64,000 nt of DNA from positions 1-64,000 of the forward strand of contig NZ_JBAMME010000240.1 of the NCBI RefSeq assembly GCF_039793925.1, written 5' to 3'. A program made the translations under genes and the position numbers. This document shows, in pieces, positions 35,698 to 45,243 of the stretch. The stretch comes from Thermogutta sp039793925 (lineage in GTDB: Bacteria > Planctomycetota > Planctomycetia > Pirellulales > Thermoguttaceae). The notes under the pieces were generated by a model. The model saw only the letters and a list, made by a program, of their open reading frames with translations, was not told the origin of the DNA and ran no database searches. Each line of letters opens with the position of its first letter. The stretch's first letter is position 1.

Positions 35698-35797
35698 GGC
35701 GAGAACACACAAATCTGCTTCCAGATGTTGGTTGCCTGGCGTGGGGGCAACGTGGTCGGCTCCGTGTCCCGGGTGGCAATAATATTAACCGCACATC

Positions 35798-36700
35798 ATG
35801 AGAATTCTGCTCTCTGGATGTTCAGGTCTGATTGGGCGGGCGGTCGTGCGTGAACTGCGCAGCCGCGGACATGATCTCGTCGTGCTTGTGCGACGACCTC
35901 CCGCCGGGGAGAGCGAAGTTTACTGGGATGCCCGGACGCGAATTGACAACGTCTCGCAGTTGGAGGGCATCGACGCAGCGATTCATCTGGCGGGAAGATC
36001 GGTGGCCTGTCGGTGGAATGCAGCGGTCAAGGAAGAAATTCGTTCCAGCCGCCTCGCCAGCACGCGATTATTGGTGAATGCGCTGGCAGGTCTTCAAAAG
36101 AAGCCGCACACTTTCCTCTGTGCTTCGGCGATCGGTTTTTACGGTGATCGAGGGGAAGAGCCGCTCACCGAGCAGTCTCCTCCCGGGAGTGGTTTTCTGG
36201 CCCAAACCTGCCTGGAATGGGAGACTGCGGCTCAGGAAGCACAGGCACATGGCATTCGGACGGTCTGTCTTCGATTTGGTCAGGTCCTTTCGCCCGAAGG
36301 TGGGGCCCTCCAACGGCTGTTGCCGATTTTTAAATGGGGGTTAGGGGGGCCGATTGGCACCGGCAGGATGTGGTGGAGCTGGATTCTGCTTGAGGATGCC
36401 ATTGAGGCTATCTTGTTTCTGCTGGAGCGTGAGGATTGTGCGGGTGCGTTCAACATTGTGAGCCCAAATCCGGTGCGCAACAGAGAATTTGCGCACACGT
36501 TGGGACGTGTGCTTCGCCGACCTGCCATTTTCCCGGTCCCGGCTATGTTCTTGCGAGCGTTGTTCGGAGAGATGGCCCGGGAAGTCCTCCTTGCCAGCGC
36601 CCGCGTATTTCCGGAACGGCTGAAAGAAGCCGGGTTTCAATGGAGATTTTCGGACCTGCGCGAAGCTTTGCGGCATGCCGTGGGTGGCGCCTCGGGATGA
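35798..36700 (+). CDS. TIGR01777 family NAD-dependent epimerase
   Basis: A 300-residue short-chain dehydrogenase/epimerase relative of the TIGR01777 group. The NADP-binding start is ILLSGCSGLIGRAVVREL. Typical family blocks are DAAIHLAGRSVACRWN, FLCASAIGFYGDRGEEPLTE, GFLAQTCLEWETAAQEA and VCLRFGQVLSPEGGAL. The C-terminal DUF1731 tail has LRALFGEMAREVLLASARVFPERL. The substrate of this group is unknown. The gene has no obvious ribosome site and starts 100 bases after the mutarotase-like gene; they may share a transcript. Confidence 0.9.
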   Translation: MRILLSGCSGLIGRAVVRELRSRGHDLVVLVRRPPAGESEVYWDARTRIDNVSQLEGIDAAIHLAGRSVACRWNAAVKEEIRSSRLASTRLLVNALAGLQKKPHTFLCASAIGFYGDRGEEPLTEQSPPGSGFLAQTCLEWETAAQEAQAHGIRTVCLRFGQVLSPEGGALQRLLPIFKWGLGGPIGTGRMWWSWILLEDAIEAILFLLEREDCAGAFNIVSPNPVRNREFAHTLGRVLRRPAIFPVPAMFLRALFGEMAREVLLASARVFPERLKEAGFQWRFSDLREALRHAVGGASG

Positions 36701-36809
36701 TCGATCAGCAATCGCGACGGTCCCGGTGCTCTTTCTGTAGCAGTGACGACCTCCTGCACATGTAACCGGAGGCCTGATTCCGAAGAAGAGGGGTTTGAGC
36801 TTGTCGCAC

Positions 36810-38033
36810 TCAACAGTGGCCGTCATCACAACTGAGGTGTGAGAATGCCACGCCCTCGATTTCGACGAGAAGCTCGGGACGGCACACGTCGGCAATGGCA
36901 TAAATGGTGGGTACCTCACCGAGGCGGCGGTCGCAGATCGCTTTCACTTTGATATAGTCTTCCGGGTTCTTGACGTACACGCGAACAAGGGCCAACTGAT
37001 CGAGCGTCGTGCCCAATCGTGGGAGATTGTGGCGGGCAAGGTTTTCCTCGCTGACGAGCGCTGCAATGTTGTCAAGCGTTTCCTCCGTTTGTTTTTCCAC
37101 ATCCCCTATGTGACGCGTTTCAGAATTGGTGATGCTTGCCGTACCGGAGATAAAAATCGTCGCATACGAGCCACATGAGAGCGCCATCGCCCGAGAGAAC
37201 TTGGGGCTTTTCGGACCGTACTCGCAGCCGTAGCCGAACGCCGGAGTTTGCCGGGGGTTTTCGAGGGGCATGGCCACAATGTCCCGACGGTCCGTTTTCA
37301 TGGCAATGCAGCTCATGATGAGGTGATGCCCATCCACGCCGATTCCCGTACTAGCCGGGTACACTGCTCCTTTTTCGACTGGCAGATACTTGGTGAGGAA
37401 CCGGATGTTTTGGTAGAAGTCAGCCCGAGCGCGATTCAATTCCTTGTACCGCTGTTTGTCACCTTCGCCCTCGACGATTCCTCCCAAATAAAGCCAGGTC
37501 CGAATGACCTGGGCAAAATCGACTCCCACAGACCCCAGAATTCCCCGCATCTTGCTGAATGCGTTGAGTGCCTGGTGGTAAACCCCGTCCACTTCTGGAT
37601 CGGGAGTGACATGAGCACAGTGGATCCATGAGACACCGTTGTGCGACGCGATCACGAGCTGTTCGCTCTTGCGATCAATAGTCACATCGCCTTTTTTCCG
37701 ACCCACACCCAGCGCCTCGATTGACACGAGGGCGCCGTGGCACGGCTTTTGAGGGACATAAGTGGTGGCAGGGAATTCCGGTCCGTAAAACTCCCGCATC
37801 ACTTGGCGACATTCGGCAAATTTGGAGTCGTCGGCCAGAAACACGACCTGATGCACAATCGAACCGAGCGTGCTTTCCTCTTTCATGACGGACTCGATTG
37901 TGCGCAAGGCGTCCCAGGTTTGCGTGGCTAGGTCACCGGAAACTCGCGGCACCGCCGCCGCAAAAACGTGCCGCACGTCGGTGAGATCCACCACAGAATA
38001 CCCAACGCCGTCGCTGCAGACCTTACGAATCAT
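36810..38033 (-). CDS. chorismatase-like protein of the RidA/YjgF fold (FkbO/Hyg5/XanB2 type)
   Basis: A 407-residue protein. I chose ATG 38033, while a TTG at 38099 would add 22 residues without conservation. The C-terminal 250 residues closely follow the motif series I know from chorismatases: VIRTWLYLGGIVEGE, RYKELNRARADFY, YPASTGIGVDG, ENPRQTPAFGYG, YGPKSPKFSRAMAL, FISGTASITNSETRHIGDVE, QTEETLDNIAALV and LLVEIEGVAF. The last includes the Glu region implicated in catalysis. Chorismatases are tandem YjgF-fold enzymes that convert chorismate to 3-hydroxybenzoate or a dihydroxycyclohexadiene carboxylate plus pyruvate. The N-terminal 100 residues are extra. It could instead be a plain Rid-family deaminase relative. 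Confidence 0.72.
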   Translation of the reverse strand: MIRKVCSDGVGYSVVDLTDVRHVFAAAVPRVSGDLATQTWDALRTIESVMKEESTLGSIVHQVVFLADDSKFAECRQVMREFYGPEFPATTYVPQKPCHGALVSIEALGVGRKKGDVTIDRKSEQLVIASHNGVSWIHCAHVTPDPEVDGVYHQALNAFSKMRGILGSVGVDFAQVIRTWLYLGGIVEGEGDKQRYKELNRARADFYQNIRFLTKYLPVEKGAVYPASTGIGVDGHHLIMSCIAMKTDRRDIVAMPLENPRQTPAFGYGCEYGPKSPKFSRAMALSCGSYATIFISGTASITNSETRHIGDVEKQTEETLDNIAALVSEENLARHNLPRLGTTLDQLALVRVYVKNPEDYIKVKAICDRRLGEVPTIYAIADVCRPELLVEIEGVAFSHLSCDDGHC

Positions 38034-38559
38034 AGGCGGGCAACCTTTTTCGGGGGTGATATTACTCTTAGCATGGACGAAGACACCCTTGTTTGTCAAT
38101 TTAATTGCGCAGAGTCGGCATCAATCGAGATTGAGACTCAATTCGCTTCAGCGTTACGACCCGTTCCTTCTCGAGTGAAAACGCTCTCAGCCCGTCTGAG
38201 TTTGGTCCAAACACCATCGCGAGTACTTGCCCTAGAGGCAAAAACTTCAGCTTTAGAACCCGACCAAAATTCTATCCAACCCGATCTTTCCACCTATTGG
38301 TATACAGGTCACGCAACACTTTCTTTACAATTCTCCTCGTCATGAACGAACTCTTCACCCTTCAGGCAAACGAGATGAGCGCGCCCGCGGAGGTATCTGA
38401 AGGGCACATTTCCAATGCAGGATGGAAAGTTACGGCGGGTTGAACGGCTTTCGATTCCACCGTTGCTCATGGCAGTCGAAGGCGACGCTCTTCTCCGTAA
38501 CTACCATGGCGCATCCGGGGCTCAGCGCACGGCGAACTGGAAATTCGCGGGGCGGGAAA
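38034..38559. other. intergenic region between chorismatase-like and dihaem protein genes
   Basis: About 530 bases between two minus-strand genes. Short frames on both strands have no ribosome site or recognisable product. I see no clear promoter, terminator or repeat. Confidence 0.45.
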
Positions 38560-41500
38560 TCATTCGAGATCTGGCCCGGCGATGGCTTCGCCTCGTTGTT
38601 GCCTTTGTTGATCGGCTAAGTTGAACGTTCCGTAAAACAGGACATTACAATCCATCCAGGTGTATAAACGTTCCCAGTCTTCCTGGCTTAAATGGACGCC
38701 GTGGTGCCCCTGAAGCAAGAGGTGGGTCAAGCGTGACGCTCGCGCTCCGAAAAAGTCCGGCTTTGTCGTGGGTTCGCAGTTGACCACCCGAAAGTCGCCC
38801 GGTTTCCCGGCCCAATCTGAATACGGTACGTATTTGGCAAGCGCGTTATAGGAAACGCTGTATCGTCCCGCCGGTTCGCCCGTTAAAACAATTCCTCCCT
38901 CACTTTTGGTCGGATTGTGACAGGCGACGCAGTGCCGGTCGAGGACCGGTTGAACGAGCAACGGATAGCTGAACGGTCGGGAACCGGGCGGACCAGGGGT
39001 GATTGGCGATGGCGGACGCCGAAGGGCCAGTGGGAAGCCTTTTAGCGAAGGAGCGAGATGACGCGGCTCATGACATCCAACACAGGAAGTGATTTCCCCC
39101 GGCTGAACATAAGTGACGCTCCGCATCATCTGTACGGCGCGGCCCTGTTCGTCCAGCGCTTGAAAGGACAGGGGCTTACGAGCTGGCACGCGAAACAGCG
39201 CTGAGCCGTCGGCCTCCACCGGAACCGTGCCCAGTACCTGTTTGCCAGGCGAAATATTGGGCACTCCCAACATCGGCTGATTTGCATGCCAGGTTGACTT
39301 AGGCAACACCTGAATGATTCGCAACCGGGTGATTCGCTCCTTGGGGAGATGCGGCCAGGCGGCATACACATTGGCCAAGAAGATGATCCCTTCGTCTTGT
39401 GATTCTTCGACGGGCGTATAGGCCGTTGGCGTTTCTGAATTTGCAGGCAAGTGAGTTTCGGACGCTGCGTTGGACCAAGTGGATCCTACCGGCGTGGTGA
39501 TCGCTTCCGCGGCAGTCATCTTCGAAGCGACGTGAACCCGTTCAGCCATAGTGACTCGCGATGGGGTAAACGCCACGGGCCAGAGGCTCGATACATTTAA
39601 GTCGCGATAGAGCAGCTCCTTATTTCCGAAAATATCCATCCAATAGAGTCCGAACATGTTAACCTGATTGGCGTCCGGTTCACCGATTAGACTGTCGTAA
39701 CTGTACGCTGCGAGAAATGTGGTTTCGGAAAGAGGGTATGGGGTGCGGTAGCAATGGCCGGGAAATCGCGCCTGCTCGGGTGGAAGAGCAGGCGGGGGCT
39801 CCACGCCGACCGGGTTGAACCATCGACCACCGGAACGGTTAGGAACGGGGACCTCGCTTTCCGGAAACAGGGCGTCAGGGGTCAGGCGAGTGATGGCTTG
39901 AGGGCCATCCTGGCCATCCCTGATGTCGACCCGAATGATCGAACCGGCTGTCATGGCGTGGTGGGGCGCCGCGGTGGCGATGACCGCGTTCGTCCCGGGA
40001 ATGGGGCGTGCTTCCCAGATTCCCACTGGATTGAACGTGTTGTTTCCGTAATAAGCCTGGACGAACTCGCCATTACTGCGGACCGTCCACAGTTGTTGAT
40101 AGAAGACGGCGTTTCGATCCACGTAATCCCATCGGGTGTACAGAATTCGGCCGTCCAACAAGGGCACAGGATCCCATTCGTGAGTCTCGTGGAAAGATAT
40201 GACGCGGATGTTACGGCCGTCGGCATCGCCCAACGTGAGCGTGTGAACCGGGCAGGGCCCCTGTCCGCACCGGTGAAAGCCGCCCCGTCGAGTGGAAACA
40301 AAGATGATCCGGCCGTCTGGTAAGTACTTCGCACCAAAATCGTCATAAGGATCGCTCGTCAGTTGACGAATTGTCCGCTGGGGAAGCACGATTTCGTAAA
40401 GATGAAAAAATCGATCCAGGGCCTGTTCCCGATTGGCCGGTGCGCTCTCGACCGCACAAAAAGAGAAGAGTAGACGCGTGCCGTCCGGAGAGACGTCGCA
40501 GAACTCGAAGCTCCCCCGTGGGAGCTGCCCGGTAGTAAGATCTGTACACGCCATTGATTTGTCGGGGGAGTCGAGAAGGTACACCCCGCCACCCGGCCGA
40601 GCGCAGTTGCCTGTGTATTGGGTCAACTGGTGACTGAAAATACTGGGGACGTGCTTGATAAAGGCGACTTTCTTCTCACGGAGGGCGGGGTCACGAAGAG
40701 AAAGCTGGCGCTTGACCCGGCGAGCTTGCAACCAGAGAGCATACAGCGCTTCCTGAGCCTCGCCATCGGACGCTTTCTCCTCCCCAAATTGCAATTGCAG
40801 AGAGTGCCATTCTTTCTGCAGTTCGTTCCATTTGGCGACCAGTTGAAGCCATTCCACATCCTTTAAGCCCTGCTGCGAATAGCTTTCGATAGCGCGTTGT
40901 CCCCGATCAAAAATCTTGTTCAGAGCGGCACCGTATTGGGAGGAAAGTACATGCGGATGGTTGAGGCCATCCTGTAGACGCCAATCCCATTCAATCATCG
41001 CGACTTCGATCGGTGGGGCCAGGGGTGGAAGCTCCGGTGGCGGCGTGACGTGCGGATCACCAGGCGTCAACGTTAGAAGCTGCCCTGGAGGAAGGCTTGC
41101 TTTGTAACGAAGCTGTGCTTTCCAGACCGCAGAAGCCGTGTCGCTGGGATTCTTGAATATGAGTGTCTTTTCGCAAATGGGGAAGCCCTCGCCCGTCACG
41201 GTGAACTCCCACACCTCTTGATTGCCGCTGGCAAGAAAAACTTCCCGCGGCGGCGTGTTAGTGTCGCCGCCAATCTCGAGGTCGGTTTGCCCGAGGTTCT
41301 CTATGTGAACTGATGCCGCAACCGCTGTGGGACAACCGACATGAATGATCAACTGCTCTTTGGGACCAAGAACGCCCACCAATTCTCCGCAGGAGGGCAT
41401 CACGGCCAGTTGCGTTCGATCATCCTTGGCGAAAACAAAGAAACCGAACGCGGTGGCGCTGGAACATGGGATGGGCCGGTTGTTCTTATCGCAGACTTTA

Positions 41501-41688
41501 AGAAGTTGGAGACCCTCGGGAAGAGATTCCACGGTGATCGCCAAACCCGGTGAAAGCGAGACCGTCCTCGGGCCAAAAACGAACAGCAGGTGCGGGAGGA
41601 TAATCCATGTCACAGCATGTATGCCCACTCGCCAGATGCGAGGGAATCGTCTCGGCAACATGGAATGGTCTCCGGAGCTATACCCCAC
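38560..41688 (-). CDS. secreted dihaem c protein related to hydrazine synthase alpha subunit
   Basis: A 1042-residue exported protein. Either ATG 41688 or ATG 41661 precedes a signal-like segment (VGIHAVTWIILPHLLFVFG). The middle (about 420-700) is a beta-propeller-like region with DGRIIFVSTRRGG, CGQGPCPVHTL, HETHEWDPVPLLDGRILYTR, WDYVDRNAVFYQQLW and ATAAPHHAMTAGSI. These are signatures of the hydrazine synthase alpha middle domain. The C-terminal part has two haem c sites, CVGCH (about 869) and CVACH (about 920). It then ends in a domain with GHHGVHLSQEDWERLYTWMD. Hydrazine synthase beta and gamma are absent here, so anammox chemistry is not implied. Many planctomycetes carry such relatives of unknown function. 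Confidence 0.8.
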   Translation of the reverse strand: MGYSSGDHSMLPRRFPRIWRVGIHAVTWIILPHLLFVFGPRTVSLSPGLAITVESLPEGLQLLKVCDKNNRPIPCSSATAFGFFVFAKDDRTQLAVMPSCGELVGVLGPKEQLIIHVGCPTAVAASVHIENLGQTDLEIGGDTNTPPREVFLASGNQEVWEFTVTGEGFPICEKTLIFKNPSDTASAVWKAQLRYKASLPPGQLLTLTPGDPHVTPPPELPPLAPPIEVAMIEWDWRLQDGLNHPHVLSSQYGAALNKIFDRGQRAIESYSQQGLKDVEWLQLVAKWNELQKEWHSLQLQFGEEKASDGEAQEALYALWLQARRVKRQLSLRDPALREKKVAFIKHVPSIFSHQLTQYTGNCARPGGGVYLLDSPDKSMACTDLTTGQLPRGSFEFCDVSPDGTRLLFSFCAVESAPANREQALDRFFHLYEIVLPQRTIRQLTSDPYDDFGAKYLPDGRIIFVSTRRGGFHRCGQGPCPVHTLTLGDADGRNIRVISFHETHEWDPVPLLDGRILYTRWDYVDRNAVFYQQLWTVRSNGEFVQAYYGNNTFNPVGIWEARPIPGTNAVIATAAPHHAMTAGSIIRVDIRDGQDGPQAITRLTPDALFPESEVPVPNRSGGRWFNPVGVEPPPALPPEQARFPGHCYRTPYPLSETTFLAAYSYDSLIGEPDANQVNMFGLYWMDIFGNKELLYRDLNVSSLWPVAFTPSRVTMAERVHVASKMTAAEAITTPVGSTWSNAASETHLPANSETPTAYTPVEESQDEGIIFLANVYAAWPHLPKERITRLRIIQVLPKSTWHANQPMLGVPNISPGKQVLGTVPVEADGSALFRVPARKPLSFQALDEQGRAVQMMRSVTYVQPGEITSCVGCHEPRHLAPSLKGFPLALRRPPSPITPGPPGSRPFSYPLLVQPVLDRHCVACHNPTKSEGGIVLTGEPAGRYSVSYNALAKYVPYSDWAGKPGDFRVVNCEPTTKPDFFGARASRLTHLLLQGHHGVHLSQEDWERLYTWMDCNVLFYGTFNLADQQRQQRGEAIAGPDLE

Positions 41689-42035
41689 CCCTGAATGAAC
41701 AGGTGAATGCTGACTATCAGAATAACAATTCCCGCTGGGATTGCAACGTCACTAGTTTTCGGAAACCTTAATGTTGTTCAAAGAGTAGAAAGAAAAGGGC
41801 ATGAATTGCGTAGCCTGATGAAGCTCCGGAGGTTGCCGAAGCGACAGGCCAGCAGTTACACTTGATACAATGCCAGGCTCCGGAAAAAGCTTGGCGAAGG
41901 TTGTTCACCGCTGAGCGGCGGTGGTTTCTCTCAGCAAAATGATGTTTGAGCACGGGGAGTTCTTGTTCCCAATTCGAGCAGAACGAAGCACCGTCGCGGG
42001 AATTTATTGCACCTCCCGGCTGGAGGACGAACCGA
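41689..42035. other. intergenic region before the polyprenyl synthase gene
   Basis: About 350 bases between divergent genes. It contains an extended -10 promoter for the synthase, listed separately. An in-frame upstream start at 41946 exists for the synthase but lacks a ribosome site. Confidence 0.45.
41863..41871 (+). promoter_or_regulatory. extended -10 promoter for the polyprenyl synthase gene
   Basis: TGATACAAT fits TG-N-TACAAT. It lies about 165 bases before the chosen ATG at 42036. The -35 region is poor. Confidence 0.35.
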
Positions 42036-43040
42036 ATGGCCGATGTCAGTGAGAGAGTTCCTGCCTCAGTCAAATCGCTGCAGGAAGTGTACGAGGTCAT
42101 TGCAGACGAAATGGCGGAGGTGGATCGACTGCTCAGGCAGGAACTTCAGAATTCCTCCCCTTTCATCGATGGGATGCTCAAACACGGGCTGCAACTTGGG
42201 GGAAAGCGACTTCGGCCAGCGCTGGTTCTGCTTTCTGGCAAGCTGTGTGGGAAAGTAACGCAAACGCATCTTCTTCTCGCCACGGCGCTGGAACTTGTGC
42301 ACACGGCCAGTCTGGTGCATGACGATGTCCTCGACGAGGCACAGCTCCGCCGCCACATGGAGACGATGAATGCCCGTTGGGACAACTCTGCCAGCGTGCT
42401 TCTCGGTGATTATCTGCTGGCTCGAGCACTCTGCCTCGCCAGCTCGCTGGACTCAGTCGTGGCCTGTCGGGAGATTGCCCAGGCCAGTCACCGCATGTGC
42501 CAGGGGGAGCTACGGCAGATCGCGGCCTGCGGTCGTTTCGATATGTCGGAGGAGGAGTACCTGGAGATCATCGCCGAAAAGACAGCGGCACTCTGCCAGG
42601 CGTGCTGTAGGTTGGGAGCCTATTATGCCGATGCCCCGCCCTCCTTCATCGAGGACCTGGGCGAATTTGGACTGCTTGTGGGGGTGGCTTTTCAAATTAT
42701 CGATGATATCCTGGATATCCTCGGCGATGAGGAAAAGACCGGCAAATCGCTGGGGAGTGATTTGGCCAAGCAGAAGCCGACACTGCCCATCATTCACATG
42801 TTAAGGCACCTCTCGGAGCCTTCTCGGGAGCGAATCATCGGCCTCTTGCGGGAGCAACCGCCCGGTTTTCGCCACCAGGTGCGACAGGTGATGCTGGAGA
42901 CGGGCTCGATTGACTATGCCCGGGAGAAGGCGGCGATGTTCATCAGCGATGCTGTGGAGCGGCTGGACGACTTGCCCGTGAGCCCTGCTTCCGAGTCCCT
43001 CCGTCAGCTTGCCGCGTTCGTCATAGCACGCGACCGCTGA
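42036..43040 (+). CDS. polyprenyl diphosphate synthase (long-chain, trans-type)
   Basis: A 334-residue all-helical enzyme that adds isopentenyl diphosphate units to an allylic primer. ATG 42036 follows GGAGGA. Both Asp-rich motifs are intact: LVHDDVLDEAQLRR (first) and FQIIDDILDILGDEEKTGK (second). GGKRLRPALVLL and the KQKPTLPIIH lysine region are also present. Residues upstream of the first motif are small to medium, which fits a long-chain product such as the quinone side chain, but chain length cannot be fixed by eye. It stands alone on the plus strand. Confidence 0.93.
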   Translation: MADVSERVPASVKSLQEVYEVIADEMAEVDRLLRQELQNSSPFIDGMLKHGLQLGGKRLRPALVLLSGKLCGKVTQTHLLLATALELVHTASLVHDDVLDEAQLRRHMETMNARWDNSASVLLGDYLLARALCLASSLDSVVACREIAQASHRMCQGELRQIAACGRFDMSEEEYLEIIAEKTAALCQACCRLGAYYADAPPSFIEDLGEFGLLVGVAFQIIDDILDILGDEEKTGKSLGSDLAKQKPTLPIIHMLRHLSEPSRERIIGLLREQPPGFRHQVRQVMLETGSIDYAREKAAMFISDAVERLDDLPVSPASESLRQLAAFVIARDR

Positions 43041-43385
43041 ACGCCCGTCCACCTTGGCAGGGACCTATTATCGAAGGGGCCTGCTCGTCAGGACTACCGA
43101 TCAACCCTGGATGAAGCATTCTTTTTAGTAGGTTAGGATAAGCGTGCCCTTGCGACCTTTCTGGTGGGCATGCTCGTCACGTCTGCTTGTCAACCGCGGA
43201 TAATCCATTTCACTCCGTCGGAGACAATCAGCGTGCCTCCTCCGTAAGTCTTTCCCTCATGGGCAAGCAAAACTCAAACAAAAGTCGCGGTTTTGTCGCT
43301 CCCAGTGCTTGGTCGATCGCCGATTTAACCGTACAATCAACAGTGGATACGATGGCGAGTGAGCGCCGGTTCGTTCATCGCGGCT
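43041..43385. other. intergenic region before tRNA-Leu
   Basis: About 345 bases. A promoter for the tRNA is listed separately. Otherwise I see no gene, repeat or terminator. Confidence 0.5.
43309..43337 (+). promoter_or_regulatory. promoter for tRNA-Leu
   Basis: TTGGTC and TACAAT are separated by 17 bases. The predicted start is about 42 bases before the tRNA. Confidence 0.5.
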
Positions 43386-43467
43386 GCGGACGTGGTGGAA
43401 CTGGCAGACACGCAGGACTTAGGATCCTGTCCCGCAAGGGGTGAGGGTTCGACTCCCTCCGTCCGCA
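43386..43467 (+). tRNA. tRNA-Leu (anticodon TAG)
   Basis: A class II tRNA of 82 bases. The acceptor stem GCGGACG/CGTCCGC has discriminator A, as expected for Leu. The anticodon stem CAGGA/TCCTG encloses loop CTTAGGA, giving TAG, which reads CUN codons. The variable arm is a small hairpin (CCCGCAAGGGG) and the T-loop is TTCGACT. No CCA is encoded. A strong hairpin terminator follows about 27 bases later. Confidence 0.95.
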
Positions 43468-43494
43468 TTGATGGATAGCGACAAGTTGGGCAAC

Positions 43495-43522
43495 AAAAAA
43501 CCGCCCCGAAGGGCGGTTTTTC
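43495..43522 (+). terminator. bidirectional rho-independent terminator
   Basis: The stem CCGCCC/GGGCGG has a short CGAA-type loop, preceded by AAAAAA and followed by TTTTT. It ends tRNA-Leu on the plus strand and, read the other way, trigger factor on the minus strand. Confidence 0.85.
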
Positions 43523-43555
43523 CACCTTTGATGATGTGGCGGAACGCATCGCTTT

Positions 43556-45157
43556 TCAACTTGTGGCTTCTTCCTCCCTTTCCGGGACCGGGCGAACCAC
43601 CTCCATACCCAGCGCCGTTTCCTGCGCAGGTTCTTCCACCGGAAGCGGCACCTGCACCTCGGTAACTTCTGCTTCGCTGACGATCCTGTCGATCACCTTC
43701 CGCTCGACAATCGCATTGCGCAGCACGTCCCAGGCATTTTCCTGTTCGTACTCGGCACGGACCTGGCGGGGTGACCGCATGGTCATTCGGGCGATTCGCT
43801 GGATTTCGTCTTCAATATCTTGTTCCGACGCTTCGATTTTCTCTTCTTCAGCCAGCCGTTCGAGGAGGAAATGTTCCCGCAACAGCCGAACGACGACCTC
43901 TCGAGCCTCCCGAGCGATGTGGTTTAACTCCCGGCGGATTTCCTCGGCCGTGTATCCCGACCGGGTCAACTCCACAGCGCGACGCCGAATCTCGCGCTCT
44001 GTCTGTCTGCGGACTAGGTCTTCCGGAAGATCGAACGGAACCACATCAAGGAGCTGATCCAGGATTTGTTTCCGCAAATCTTCATAGACTCTCAATTCCA
44101 GGCGAGCACGGATCTGGTCTTCAAAAGATTTGCGGAACAGATCGGGTGAATCGTACCCCGCAACACGTGCGATTTCTTCAACGCTCTGCGCGGTTTGTGG
44201 CCGAAGCACCCTGTGGACCTTAAAATGCGCCTGGACGGTCTTTCCGGCCAGATTGGGATCGGCGCAACTTGCCGACACTTCAACATCGCAAAACCGGGAT
44301 TCGCCGTGGCGAACACCCACCATTTTTTCGCCGAAGTCGCGGATGATCCCGTCGAGGAACGTCAGCGTCGGTCGAATTTGAATGCGTTCATCATCTGCGG
44401 AGTTAAGGACCCGTCCCTCGTGCCGCAAAGTGATTTCGCATTCGAGGTAGTCGCCCATCTCGGCCGGTCCGTCCACCTCGGCAAGCTCGGTGAACCTTTG
44501 CAGTAAATCTTGCATTGCGCGGTCAAGGTATTCGGGGGTGAGCTCGAATACCTTTCGCTGCAGTTTGAGACCACGCCACTGCGGGAGCTCAAACTCGGGT
44601 CGCACCTCAACGGTAAATTCAAATGCGAAATCCCCTTCGTCGGGCAGCTCGACGTCGTCGGGATCCAAGTCGGGGTCACCAATCGGGGCAAGTTTGGCCT
44701 CTTCTATCAGAGACCAGAATGAATCAAGCATCAGTCGGGATTTTACCGGCTCCTCAAGCTCACTGCGGAAGCGTTTCTCCAAAAGCCGCCGGGGTACGCG
44801 GCCCGGACGGAAGCCCGGGACACTTGCCTCGTTTCGAATCTTATCCAGTTCTTCATCGAAATAACGATCGACTTCTTCACGCGGAATCGTGACAATGATT
44901 CTGCGCTTACAAGCCCCGACCGATTCGACGTCGTATTCGAACCTGAGCTTCGGCTTGGCCTCTTCCTGCACCGCCGTCCCAAGGGATTCCTGGGCGGCCT
45001 CACCAGAGGGACCAGCCTCTGTCTGAGGCTGATTCGCACTTAACGCATCACGTTCGGGAATGTCGGAAGCAACCATGCCTGAATCCGTTTTGGAGGAAAT
45101 GTTTACGGGTGCAGACGCAGAAAGATCAGAGTGCCCTAGCCGGCCGCCAGACTCCAT
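43556..45157 (-). CDS. tig: trigger factor with an N-terminal extension
   Basis: A 533-residue ribosome-bound chaperone that meets nascent chains at the exit tunnel. The ribosome-binding domain starts near residue 72 (LRFEYDVESVG) and has the signature loop GFRPGRVPRRLLEKRF. A middle PPIase-like domain (GDYLECEITLRHEGRV, FLDGIIRDFGEKMVG) is quite divergent. The helical C-terminal arms (about 330-500) are complete. Length exceeds the usual 430-450 because of about 70 Ser/Gln/Glu-rich residues at the N-terminus and an acidic tail. The start codon is uncertain; ATG 45076 would shorten the extension. clpP and clpX, common neighbours of tig, are not here. Confidence 0.9.
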   Translation of the reverse strand: MESGGRLGHSDLSASAPVNISSKTDSGMVASDIPERDALSANQPQTEAGPSGEAAQESLGTAVQEEAKPKLRFEYDVESVGACKRRIIVTIPREEVDRYFDEELDKIRNEASVPGFRPGRVPRRLLEKRFRSELEEPVKSRLMLDSFWSLIEEAKLAPIGDPDLDPDDVELPDEGDFAFEFTVEVRPEFELPQWRGLKLQRKVFELTPEYLDRAMQDLLQRFTELAEVDGPAEMGDYLECEITLRHEGRVLNSADDERIQIRPTLTFLDGIIRDFGEKMVGVRHGESRFCDVEVSASCADPNLAGKTVQAHFKVHRVLRPQTAQSVEEIARVAGYDSPDLFRKSFEDQIRARLELRVYEDLRKQILDQLLDVVPFDLPEDLVRRQTEREIRRRAVELTRSGYTAEEIRRELNHIAREAREVVVRLLREHFLLERLAEEEKIEASEQDIEDEIQRIARMTMRSPRQVRAEYEQENAWDVLRNAIVERKVIDRIVSEAEVTEVQVPLPVEEPAQETALGMEVVRPVPEREEEATS

Positions 45158-45243
45158 ACCAAGACGTGTGAGTCGCCCGCAGACGATCGAGGGTGCCTGC
45201 GCCGCTTTCTATGGGGGCACTCGGCCTTCACCTAATAAAAAAG

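Noticed and set aside
38415..38624. Short plus-strand frames before the dihaem protein gene
   Set aside because: They overlap the end of the dihaem gene and have no start signals.
38560..41688. Evidence for anammox metabolism
   Set aside because: Only a relative of the alpha subunit is present. The beta and gamma subunits, hydrazine dehydrogenase and ladderane genes are absent from the window.
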